Part shown: positions 49,031-56,142 of the stretch, one piece after another | How the letters are laid out: each line of letters begins with the position of its first letter | How positions within the stretch are numbered: the stretch's first letter is position 1 | NCBI RefSeq assembly: GCF_001553645.1 | Contig: NZ_CP014231.1 | Coordinates: forward strand, 372,001 to 436,000 | Direction: 5' to 3' | Length of the DNA: 64,000 nucleotides | From: Leptotrichia sp. oral taxon 847 | Lineage (GTDB): Bacteria; Fusobacteriota; Fusobacteriia; Fusobacteriales; Leptotrichiaceae | The notes under the pieces: generated by a model | Seen by the model: only the letters and a program-made list of their open reading frames with translations | The model's database searches: none | What the model was told of the DNA's origin: nothing | Position numbers and translations under genes: made by a program

Positions 49031-49612
49031 TTAACTAATTTTTTCATCACTCAAATATTTTTTATATTTATTTTCCAGATATTTTATTTTTTCAGCTAAT
49101 CCTTCGTCCCTTGAGTCGATGTCATATGCCGCCTTATATTCATCAAGTGCTTTTTTATGTCTACCCATATGTTCATATTTTCTTGCAAAATCAATGTGCG
49201 CTATATACATATCAAAATCAAAGAAAATGGCCATTTCATAACATTCCACAGCTTTTGTTATCTTCCCTTTTCTGGAATAAATATTTCCTAACAGAAATAA
49301 AACAAAAGGCTCCGTTGGGCATAAATCCAGTGCTTTTTCCAAATTTTTGCAAGCTTTGCTAAAATCTTCATTCTCATAGTGCAAATATCCCAAAAATGCC
49401 CAAATTTCATGATTTTCTGACTGTAATTTTATCAATTTCTCATAAATTTCGATAGCCTTGTCATTCTCTTTTAAGGCGTGATATGTTGAAGCCAATGTTT
49501 GCAATGTTTTGACATCATTCGGATTATCTTTTAGTTTTTCTATGCTCTCTTTTAACAACTCTTCGTTGTTATCGCTATATCTTATTTCTCTAAAAATTAA
49601 AGTTTCTAACAT
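49031..49612 (-). CDS. Tetratricopeptide-repeat protein
   Basis: This 193-residue soluble protein contains four to five TPR units, recognisable as NDVKTLQTLASTYHALKEND, EIWAFLGYLHYENEDFSKAC, PFVLFLLGNIYSRKGKITKA and MYIAHIDFARKYEHMGRHKK. No signal peptide or membrane segment is present. TPRs form protein-binding superhelices; the partner is unknown. It precedes the TtcA-like gene by 15 bp, so a shared transcript is likely. The 268 bp on its upstream side hold the hom terminator and otherwise AT-rich sequence. Confidence 0.88.
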   Translation of the reverse strand: MLETLIFREIRYSDNNEELLKESIEKLKDNPNDVKTLQTLASTYHALKENDKAIEIYEKLIKLQSENHEIWAFLGYLHYENEDFSKACKNLEKALDLCPTEPFVLFLLGNIYSRKGKITKAVECYEMAIFFDFDMYIAHIDFARKYEHMGRHKKALDEYKAAYDIDSRDEGLAEKIKYLENKYKKYLSDEKIS

Positions 49613-49819
49613 TTTTCTCTCTGCTACTGAAAAAAATTTCTATTAATTTATATTCTATCTATTTTTATAATCTTAGTTCTATACTAAAAATAGCTATTTT
49701 GAAAGTAGCCCTTCTCCTTTCTTTTATAAATTTTTTATATTATTTAGTTTATTTTATCATAAATAATAATTTAAGTAAACAATATTTTTTTCCAAAAAAT
49801 AATAGATTTTTTAATAAAA

Positions 49820-49852
49820 GAAACGTACTAAAATTTAGGATTTTTTAGTACG
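49820..49852 (-). terminator. Terminator of hom
   Basis: CGTACTAAAA (49824-49833) and TTTTAGTACG (49843-49852) form a perfect 10-bp stem, followed on the minus strand by TTTCTTTTATT. It begins about 30 bp past the hom stop. Confidence 0.85.
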
Positions 49853-49880
49853 CTTTCTTATTTTAATCTTTTTAAATATC

Positions 49881-51080
49881 TTATTTCAATATTTTTAATA
49901 CCAGTTTTTCTTTAGCATCTTTTATAATTTCATCTATTTCATTTTTGGAAATATTATCTGCCAAAATAATATAGTAATTTTCTATTTTATTTTCCACTTC
50001 AAAAGGGGATTTTTCCACATTGAAATCGTCAGATACCCTTATATAATAAGAACTTTTTATCGTATTTGAATCTACAATTTCAAAAACTTTTGTGGAATTA
50101 AAGAAATAATCTGATTCTATATGATTTCTTGTTACAATTTTTACAATATCTGCAACTACTGCTGAAGCAGTTGGATCCATTCCAGCACCTTTTCCATAAA
50201 ATAATGTCTTATCTGTATATGAACCAATTGTTTCTATTGCATTGTAAACATCATCCACTTTTGACAAAATTCTAGCGTTTGAAACAACTGTCGGCTCCAC
50301 CGAAATTTGAGCAGAAGTTTCTGACAGCAATTTTGATGACGCAATTAATTTAATTGTTGAATCCAGCTGACCCGCAGCAAAAATATCTATTGTACTAATA
50401 TCTCTTATTCCTTTAAGCTGCATATCTTTAAATTTAATTGAACCACCATATGCAAGCGACGCCAAAATATTTATTTTATGTCCAGCATCAATTCCATCTA
50501 CGTCATAAGTTGGATCAGCTTCAGCATATCCTTTTTCAGTTGCAATTTTTAATGCTTCATCAAATGATAAATTTTCATTTTTCATTTTTGTCAAAATATA
50601 ATTTGATGTTCCATTCATTATTCCACGAATTTCCGTAACTGTATTCGCTACAAGGCTTTCCATAAGTGGTGTTACAATCGGTATTCCTCCACCTACTGCC
50701 GCTTCGAATAAAAATGATACTCCGTTTTCTTTAGCAATTTGAAATAATTCCACTCCGTGTTTTGCAATTAGAGCTTTATTTGCAGTAACTACGCTTTTTT
50801 TAGCTCTAAATGCTTCTGTTATAATTGTTTTAGCAAGTGTTTCTCCTCCGATTAATTCCACAACTATTTTAATTTCAGGATCTGAAAGTATTTTTTTATA
50901 GTCATCTATCAAAATACTTTTATCAAAATCGAAAGAAAATTTACGATTAATATTCAAATCACACGCATATTTCACTTCAACTTCAGCTCTTGATTTTTCA
51001 AAAATACTTTCTTTTTCATTTACAAGTACTTTTAACACTCCTTCTCCAACTGTTCCCAGTCCAATAATTCCTATTTTCAT
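49881..51080 (-). CDS. hom: Homoserine dehydrogenase
   Basis: This 399-residue NAD(P)-dependent enzyme reduces aspartate semialdehyde to homoserine for threonine and methionine synthesis. The Rossmann motif GIIGLGTVGEGVLKVL opens the protein. The catalytic domain has ANKALIAKHG, FEAAVGGGIPIVTPL, GIMNGTSNYILTKM and the signature EADPTYDVDGIDAGHKI. The C-terminal part, about 75 residues from YYIRVSDDF, is ACT-like but shorter than in many Hom proteins, so feedback control may differ. It is a single-gene unit with its own terminator. ATG 51080 is well supported by the GIIGLG start. Confidence 0.95.
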   Translation of the reverse strand: MKIGIIGLGTVGEGVLKVLVNEKESIFEKSRAEVEVKYACDLNINRKFSFDFDKSILIDDYKKILSDPEIKIVVELIGGETLAKTIITEAFRAKKSVVTANKALIAKHGVELFQIAKENGVSFLFEAAVGGGIPIVTPLMESLVANTVTEIRGIMNGTSNYILTKMKNENLSFDEALKIATEKGYAEADPTYDVDGIDAGHKINILASLAYGGSIKFKDMQLKGIRDISTIDIFAAGQLDSTIKLIASSKLLSETSAQISVEPTVVSNARILSKVDDVYNAIETIGSYTDKTLFYGKGAGMDPTASAVVADIVKIVTRNHIESDYFFNSTKVFEIVDSNTIKSSYYIRVSDDFNVEKSPFEVENKIENYYIILADNISKNEIDEIIKDAKEKLVLKILK

Positions 51081-51298
51081 ATTTTCACAAAGTTTCTATT
51101 CTTTAAAGAAACTTTCTCCTTTCATTAATTAGTGTATTTATAATATGTTTATTATATAAATTTTAAGAAAAAAAGTCAATCAATTTTAAAATTTAAAAAA
51201 TTCTAATCAAAATATAATTTCTTTATATAAATTATAGAAATAAATATTTTTTATATTTTCTTTTTAAGAAAATCTTTCTATTTCTTTTTTAAATAGGG

Positions 51299-51345
51299 TA
51301 TCATCGCCATATCCCTGTATCTTGGCTAGTCTTCAACATTTTTAT
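51299..51345 (-). repeat. Degenerate fragment of the MITE-like repeat
   Basis: CATCGCC, CCCTG and GGCTAGTCTTC followed by ACATTTTTA occur in the same order and spacing as in copy C read on the opposite strand (54080-54140). The G/C positions between them have decayed to A/T. This appears to be an old fourth copy. The rest of 51081-51478 is AT-rich; a five-codon ORF (51445-51462) with GAAAGGTG precedes the next gene. Confidence 0.5.
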
Positions 51346-51478
51346 TTTATCAAAATTATAAAATTTTATTTTATTTTTAAATAAAAATATGTTAAAATAA
51401 TAATAGGATACTTGAATATTACACTTTTAAGAAAGGTGAAAATAATGTTTAAAATATATTAAACATTAGAAAATAACG

Positions 51479-52228
51479 ATGAAAAATTTAAATATTTTAG
51501 GAATGGCAACTTTAATTGCAACAAATGTAGCAAATCAAGAACTTAAAGGTGCACAACAGGAGATTGACAAAAAAACAGAAGTAAAATACATTAATAAAAA
51601 CGAAAATAATCCCACAAACAATACTAAAAAAACTAACACACAAAAAAATATGAAAAAGAAAAACTCTCACAAAAAATTGAAAAACAAAAGAAAAAAGAAA
51701 CATAGAACACGACAAGAAATTTTGTCAGGAATAGATTTCATTGATGTTGCACAATTTTTTCAAAACGACATGGAAAATGAAAAAGTTGATAAAAGAGAAA
51801 GTTTGAACAATAAAGTTGAAAAAGCGGCGTTAAACGAAGAAAACGGTAATAAAAAAAATAAAGTTATTCTCACTTCAAATCCAGATTTAATTGTTATAGA
51901 TAAAAATTTTAAAAATGAAAAAGTTAAAAATATGGGTGAAAACACAGATAAGCAAGATAAATTACAGAAAAAATTGGATAAAAAAATTTTAAAAGACAAA
52001 TTAAAAGAATTGAAGAAGAAAAAAGCCGCGCTAAAAAGAAGAATAAAAATGATGGATAGGGATTTAAAAAAAGACAATACTTTTATCACAGAAGAAATTT
52101 ATGTTCAAAATAAAAAGAATAAAAATAAAAAAGTGGTATCTGCAAAAACAGAAAAAAATCCTCAAAATGAAAAAATACTGAATGCTGATACACTAAATGT
52201 AATTACTTTTTCTAATAACTTAGATTAA
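51479..52228 (+). CDS. Lys/Asn-rich exported or secreted hypothetical protein
   Basis: This 249-residue protein begins MKNLNILGMATLIATNVANQ, a possible but weak signal peptide. The rest is highly charged, dominated by Lys, Asn and Glu, with KKKHRTRQEILSGIDFIDVA in the middle and a coiled-coil (KLKELKKKKAALKRRIKMMD) toward the end. No family was recognised. The best ribosome-binding site nearby (AAAGGTG) serves a five-codon ORF 35 bp upstream, so the real start or a leader effect is uncertain. It lies 36 bp before the His-rich lipoprotein gene and may be cotranscribed with it. Confidence 0.6.
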   Translation: MKNLNILGMATLIATNVANQELKGAQQEIDKKTEVKYINKNENNPTNNTKKTNTQKNMKKKNSHKKLKNKRKKKHRTRQEILSGIDFIDVAQFFQNDMENEKVDKRESLNNKVEKAALNEENGNKKNKVILTSNPDLIVIDKNFKNEKVKNMGENTDKQDKLQKKLDKKILKDKLKELKKKKAALKRRIKMMDRDLKKDNTFITEEIYVQNKKNKNKKVVSAKTEKNPQNEKILNADTLNVITFSNNLD

Positions 52229-52264
52229 TCTATTAAAAATTTATTGGAAAGGAAATGATATATT

Positions 52265-52477
52265 ATGATAAAAAAATTAGTTTTTTCACTTTTAGTAATC
52301 GTAGGAGTAATAAATTGCTCTACGTCTTCGCAAGAATACTCAAATAGAAGATATAGACACAGACACATGGACAATGAATATAGCTGTGGTGGCTACTGTG
52401 GTGAAAACCACCATCATTATTCAAATGGCGACATTCCTTGTGGTGGGCATCATCATATGAGAGACCAGAGATATTAA
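52265..52477 (+). CDS. Small His/Cys-rich lipoprotein, putative metal binder
   Basis: This 70-residue protein has a signal peptide with the lipobox VGVINC (Cys19), so it should be lipid-anchored outside the inner membrane. The mature part of about 52 residues contains HRH, SCGGYCGENHHH and PCGGHHHM, giving three cysteines and eight histidines next to glycines. Such composition suggests binding of Zn, Ni, Co or Cu ions. ATG follows AAAGGAAATG at good spacing. A terminator closes the unit. No family was recognised. cobD, a cobalamin gene, lies next to it on the other strand, but a link is unproven. Confidence 0.72.
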   Translation: MIKKLVFSLLVIVGVINCSTSSQEYSNRRYRHRHMDNEYSCGGYCGENHHHYSNGDIPCGGHHHMRDQRY

Positions 52478-52487
52478 TTAATTTACT

Positions 52488-52530
52488 AAAGGAGATATTT
52501 CGAATTTTTTTGAAGTAGCTCCTTTTTGAT
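52488..52530 (+). terminator. Terminator after the lipoprotein gene
   Basis: AAAGGAG (52488-52494) and CTCCTTT (52519-52525) form the outer stem, with TTC/GAA pairing inside, followed by TTTTTGATTTTTT on the plus strand. It lies 11 bp after the stop. Confidence 0.75.
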
Positions 52531-52567
52531 TTTTTCTAAAATTATCGCAACAAAAATAAAGTATTGA

Positions 52568-52627
52568 GAATGTAAATTTTTTTATGTAAATAAACTAGAA
52601 AACCCTTATATTAATGGATTTATATAT
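52568..52627. mobile_element. IS256-type left-end remnant
   Basis: GAGAATGTAAATTTTTTTAT and the following GTAAATAAACTAGAAAA stretch match 19813-19872 closely. No matching right end is clear. It is a fragment without coding capacity located just beyond the 3' end of cobD. Confidence 0.6.
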
Positions 52628-52668
52628 CTTTTTGGAGAATCTCCAAGTAAAATTCTTTACTAAGTTTC

Positions 52669-53691
52669 TTAAATGAACATTTCAACAAATGATTTTAATA
52701 TCAAATACCCAATTTTTGCAAATAAACCGTTAAAAATTCCTTTTAAAGTTAAATATACGAAAGAAAAAATTATTAAAGTTACAAAACTTGTAACATACAT
52801 CAGACGAATATTTCTTCTTATATCCTCTGTTTTAAATTCCTTTAATTTTTTTCCTATGGTTGGCTTTTCCACAACTTTTCCAAAATATGAAGTAGGACCT
52901 CCAAATTGAACACCTAAAGCTCCAGCGACAGCACTTTCAGAATGAGCAGAATTTGGACTTTTATGTTTTTTTCTATCCCTTTTAAAAGTGTTCCATGCTC
53001 TTTTGTAATTGTATCTCAAAATAAAACTTGCAACAGTTATACATACGCCACTGATTCTTGCTGGAATAAAATTTACGACATCATCAAGTATTGCAGCAAA
53101 TTTCCCAAAATATTCATATTTTTTATTTTTATAGCCAATCATTGAGTCAAGCGTATTAATAGCTTTATAACTCATAGCTAGAGGTAATCCTCCCAAAAAC
53201 AGAAAAAACATAGGCGCTATTATTCCATCTGTTATATTTTCTGAAATAGTTTCCATTGTACTACGGATTACCGTAATTTTATCCATATTTTCAGTATCTC
53301 TCGAAACAAAATTGGATAGTTCCTTTTTTGCTTTTTCCAAATTTCCCATCTTTAAAATTTTGTAAATTTTCTCTCCACATTTACCTAAAGATTTTACCGA
53401 AAAAACTGTATACATCAAATAAATTTCAATTACTGTAAAAATTGTTTTATATTTTTTAGAAAGCAGTAAAACAAGAAACATCAAAAAAAATGTACTAATC
53501 ACAACAATTAAACTCAAAATCGCTCCCCAAAACACCATAACAATTCTATTATTTTTCCCAAATTTATAAAATTTATTTTCCAAAAAAGTTATCATTTTCC
53601 CAATTACTTGCACAGGATGTAAAATTTTTTGTGGATCGCCAAAAATTAAATCCAATATAAATGCAATTAAAATTTTAATAATAAAACTCAT
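52669..53691 (-). CDS. cobD: Adenosylcobinamide-phosphate synthase CobD/CbiB
   Basis: This 340-residue inner-membrane enzyme attaches aminopropanol (phosphate) to cobyric acid late in cobalamin synthesis. Family motifs are FILDLIFGDPQKILHPVQVI at the start, SRDTENMD, STMETISENITDGIIAP, NTLDSMIGY, ARISG and the strongly conserved SPNSAHSESAVAGALGVQFG. Several membrane helices are evident. ATG 53691 is preferred to GTG 53700, as AAAGGTG then has normal spacing. No other cobalamin gene is in the window, so it may serve a salvage pathway or have been separated from its cluster. Confidence 0.93.
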   Translation of the reverse strand: MSFIIKILIAFILDLIFGDPQKILHPVQVIGKMITFLENKFYKFGKNNRIVMVFWGAILSLIVVISTFFLMFLVLLLSKKYKTIFTVIEIYLMYTVFSVKSLGKCGEKIYKILKMGNLEKAKKELSNFVSRDTENMDKITVIRSTMETISENITDGIIAPMFFLFLGGLPLAMSYKAINTLDSMIGYKNKKYEYFGKFAAILDDVVNFIPARISGVCITVASFILRYNYKRAWNTFKRDRKKHKSPNSAHSESAVAGALGVQFGGPTSYFGKVVEKPTIGKKLKEFKTEDIRRNIRLMYVTSFVTLIIFSFVYLTLKGIFNGLFAKIGYLILKSFVEMFI

Positions 53692-53779
53692 TTTGTTCAC
53701 CTTTCAATTTAATTTTATTTTACTTTTTAATATTTTACCATATTTAAAAGGTTTTATCAAAATTTAAAATAAAAAAAGA

Positions 53780-54239
53780 GACGGTTTAAAAATTTTAGGG
53801 GCAGATTTTTTAATTTCAAATTTTTTAGCTTATTTTTGATTACAAGATGTTATTTTGTTTAATATTATTTTTTTACATAAGGGGAAAGGACCACCATTTC
53901 CCCTTATAATCCCCACGCTCGTCTAAGCATTTTTTTGAAGCAAAGCCGAAACTCGCACTAAACGTGCTCAAACAGTCGTCTTTACTCCAAAAAAATCACG
54001 ACACCTTTTGTATAATAGTAAAATTTAAACCGTCGGAGCATTTTTATGTGCTGACAAAACTGCCCCGCCGTAAGCGAGTTTTTTGGCAGTGCGTAAAAAT
54101 GTCGAAGACTAGCCGGGGTGCAGGGGTGCGGCGATGAGCACTTCTGCTTAAAAAAGAAAAAAAATTTTAGTAACTTTCTGGATTGAATGAAAAACTTAAA
54201 ATAAGATTTTTTATTTACCCCTAACTATTTTACTCTGTC
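53780..54239 (+). repeat. MITE-like repeat copy C (complete, 460 bp)
   Basis: This is the clearest copy. One end reads GACGGTTTAAAAATTTTAGG inward. The other, on the minus strand, reads GACAGAGTAAAATAGTTAGG; the two share GAC-G, TAAAA and TTAGGGG at matching offsets. TAAAAAAAGA flanks both sides (53770-53779 and 54240-54249), consistent with a 10-bp target duplication, although the sequence is A-rich. Internal hairpins include ATAAGGGGAAA/TTTCCCCTTAT-type arms and a 15-pair CATTTTTATG stem with two wobbles. No ORF is evident. Confidence 0.88.
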
Positions 54240-54256
54240 TAAAAAAAGAAAAAGTA

Positions 54257-54284
54257 TTGACTAATTAACTAAATATGATATAAT
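54257..54284 (+). promoter_or_regulatory. Promoter upstream of the FtsZ-like gene
   Basis: TTGACT (54257-54262), a 16-nt spacer and an extended TGATATAAT (-10 at 54279-54284) lie just outside repeat copy C. Transcription would start near 54291, almost 200 bp before the coding sequence, leaving room for the leader described next. Confidence 0.7.
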
Positions 54285-54290
54285 TATACT

Positions 54291-54380
54291 GAAATAAGGA
54301 TTTAAAAACAGGTGTTCCACTACCTTAAAATGAAGCAACTTTAAATGTAAAGCTACCAATTATGGTAGTTTTTTATTATT
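54291..54380 (+). terminator. Leader with intrinsic terminator (attenuator or short RNA)
   Basis: CTACC, AATTAT and GGTAG (about 54352-54367) followed by six T form a terminator between promoter and gene. An earlier ACTACC (about 54318) could pair with the same GGTAGT, giving an alternative fold. This is the layout of an attenuator, though it could also end a short independent RNA. I recognise no riboswitch consensus. Confidence 0.5.
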
Positions 54381-54486
54381 ATTGAAAGAAAAGGCAAAAT
54401 TATATGAAAAATAATAAAAAAATTTAACTACATTTTGAGAAAGTATGTTAAAATATAGAAAATTTTACAACTAAAGGAGAAAAAAT

Positions 54487-55332
54487 ATGGACGGTGTTGG
54501 AATAAAAGTTGTCGGAATTGGTACAGCGGGAAATGAAGTTTTGAATAAAATGGTGCAAAAAGAGGTTGCAGAAGTTGAACTTTTGGGAATTGACACCAAT
54601 CAGGAGAATTTGGATAAATTGAATGTAGGATCAAAAATATTGGTTTCTGAAAACTTAAATGAGAAAGTGCAGGATGCATTGAAAAATACAGATTTAGTAT
54701 TTATTTTGACGGAAATGTCGGAAAAGAAGAATAACGAGATAGCCTATGTTGTTTCAGAAGTTGCAAAAACAATGGAAATATTGACAGTGATTGTAGTTGC
54801 TACATCAATTAATTCAAATGGAGAAACTGAGGAAATCAAGAAATTAGAAGAAGTTTCTGATACTGTTATAGTTTTGCCTCTTAAAAAATTAGTGGAAGCG
54901 GATTCTAGTGCAACTTTCGATAAATTATTTGAAAAAAGAGATGAAATTTTTATAAAAAATGTAGAATTTATAACAAATCTAATAAAAAAACAAGGGATAA
55001 TGAATCTTGATTTTGATGATGTTAAAATAATGCTGAAAAATTCAGGAAAAGGCATAACAGCATTTGGTGAAGGGGAAGGACAGGATAAGGTAAAACTTGT
55101 TACAGGACAAATAATAAACAGCCTTTTTGTAAAAAATCTGCCAAAAGCTAAAAGAATACTGTTAAGTATTACAGCAGGATCAGACATTGGGTTAACGGAT
55201 TTACATAAAGTAATTATGAATATAAATGGAAAATTTGGAGCAGATCAAACAAATATGCTATGGGGATACATTGAGGATGCTGAGCTTGAAGATAAAATTA
55301 AAGTGGAAATGCTAATAACGGATTTTTTTTAA
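54487..55332 (+). CDS. FtsZ-like protein with degenerate GTP-binding signature
   Basis: This 281-residue protein follows the FtsZ fold from end to end: VVGIGTAGNEVLNKM (loop T1, 7-21), ELLGIDTNQENLDKLN, NTDLVFILTEM, TVIVVATSINSNGE, the T7 segment MNLDFDDVKIMLKNSGKG (172-189) and a final beta-strand pattern KVEMLITDFF. In loop T4, where FtsZ has GMGGGTGTGAAP, it has EMSEKKNNEIAY (76-87). Lengths match exactly, so the motif is substituted, not deleted. It lacks the C-terminal linker and FtsA-binding peptide. ATG follows AAAGGAG. GTP binding and polymerisation are therefore doubtful. It may regulate or bind canonical FtsZ. Homology is confident; function is unknown. Confidence 0.85.
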   Translation: MDGVGIKVVGIGTAGNEVLNKMVQKEVAEVELLGIDTNQENLDKLNVGSKILVSENLNEKVQDALKNTDLVFILTEMSEKKNNEIAYVVSEVAKTMEILTVIVVATSINSNGETEEIKKLEEVSDTVIVLPLKKLVEADSSATFDKLFEKRDEIFIKNVEFITNLIKKQGIMNLDFDDVKIMLKNSGKGITAFGEGEGQDKVKLVTGQIINSLFVKNLPKAKRILLSITAGSDIGLTDLHKVIMNINGKFGADQTNMLWGYIEDAELEDKIKVEMLITDFF

Positions 55333-55388
55333 TAAATGAAATAAAAGAAAAATGCTAGCAAAAATGTTAGCTGAAGAAAGGGAGAACA

Positions 55389-55817
55389 ATGAATAAAATA
55401 ACTTGTATTTGTTTAGGTGTAAAAAATATGAAAAAAGCATTAAAGTTTTATAGGGATGGTTTGGGATATAAAACAGACTGTAAAGTAGACAATCCTCCAG
55501 TATGTTTTTTTGATACGACTGGAACAAAATTTGAATTATTTCCTTTAGATTTACTGGCAAAAGATATTAATGAAACTAATCCTCCGAAAGGTAACGGATT
55601 TTCAGGAATTACTTTAACATACAATGTAAAAAATAAGAATGATGTAGATAAAATTGTTGAATTGGTAAAAAAAGCAGGAGGAACTATTGTAAAAGAACCT
55701 CAAGATGTATTTTGGGGTGGATACCATGCGTATTTTTGTGATTTAGACGGATACTATTGGGAAGTGGTTTGGGGACCAGATTTTAAATTTGATGAAAATG
55801 GATTATTACAATTTTAG
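55389..55817 (+). CDS. VOC (glyoxalase/bleomycin-resistance) family protein
   Basis: This 142-residue protein has the paired beta-alpha-beta-beta-beta fold of the vicinal oxygen chelate superfamily: LGVKNMKKALKFYRDGLGYK at the start, FFDTTGTKFELFPLD, then the second module GYHAYFCDLDGYYWEVVWGP, with His and Glu as candidate metal ligands. Activity could be lactoylglutathione lyase-like or another isomerase or dioxygenase; sequence does not decide. ATG follows AAGGGAG. A GCTAGCA/TGTTAGC hairpin lies in the 56-bp gap after the FtsZ-like gene but lacks a T-run, so read-through is possible. Confidence 0.85.
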   Translation: MNKITCICLGVKNMKKALKFYRDGLGYKTDCKVDNPPVCFFDTTGTKFELFPLDLLAKDINETNPPKGNGFSGITLTYNVKNKNDVDKIVELVKKAGGTIVKEPQDVFWGGYHAYFCDLDGYYWEVVWGPDFKFDENGLLQF

Positions 55818-55865
55818 TAAATATATTCTAATTTGTAAAATAGATAAAAATTTTATAAATGTTAG

Positions 55866-55906
55866 GAGAAGTAAAAGCAGTAAGCTTATACTTCTTTTTT
55901 TCTTTT
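55866..55906 (+). terminator. Terminator of the VOC gene
   Basis: AGAAGTA (55867-55873) and TACTTCT (55889-55895), with inner AAGC/GCTT pairing, form a strong hairpin followed by TTTTTTCTTTTTTTT on the plus strand. Confidence 0.85.
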
Positions 55907-56033
55907 TTTTTGATGTTTTTTTTTGATAAAAAATTGTGAGAATATTCTTAAACCTTTTTAAAATCAATAGATGTTGCACTTAATTATACAATATACCGTT
56001 AAAAAAAATTGAAAAATTTTTAAATTTTTATGT

Positions 56034-56097
56034 TGACAAAATAAAAATTTTATGATATAGTATATTTGTTAGCAGCTAAAGATGAAGAGTGCTAACA
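56034..56097 (+). promoter_or_regulatory. clpB promoter with CIRCE-like HrcA operator
   Basis: TTGACA (56034-56039), a 17-nt spacer and TATAGT (56057-56062) precede TTAGCAGCT-N9-GAGTGCTAA (56070-56096). The right arm matches the CIRCE half-site exactly. The left arm keeps TTAGCA but has GCT where the consensus has CTC. The N9 spacing is exact, so HrcA repression of clpB is likely, perhaps with reduced affinity. Confidence 0.85.
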
Positions 56098-56142
56098 AAA
56101 AGTAAAAGTGAATTTATAATAATATTTAAAAAGGTGATAAAT

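Noticed and set aside
55340-55375. GCTAGCA/TGTTAGC hairpin after the FtsZ-like gene as a terminator
   Set aside because: No T-run follows on the plus strand, so it is at most a weak processing or stability structure.
56089-56142. Upstream start for clpB
   Set aside because: The extension overlaps the CIRCE operator and transcription start region and has no ribosome-binding site; the family N-terminus begins at ATG 56143.
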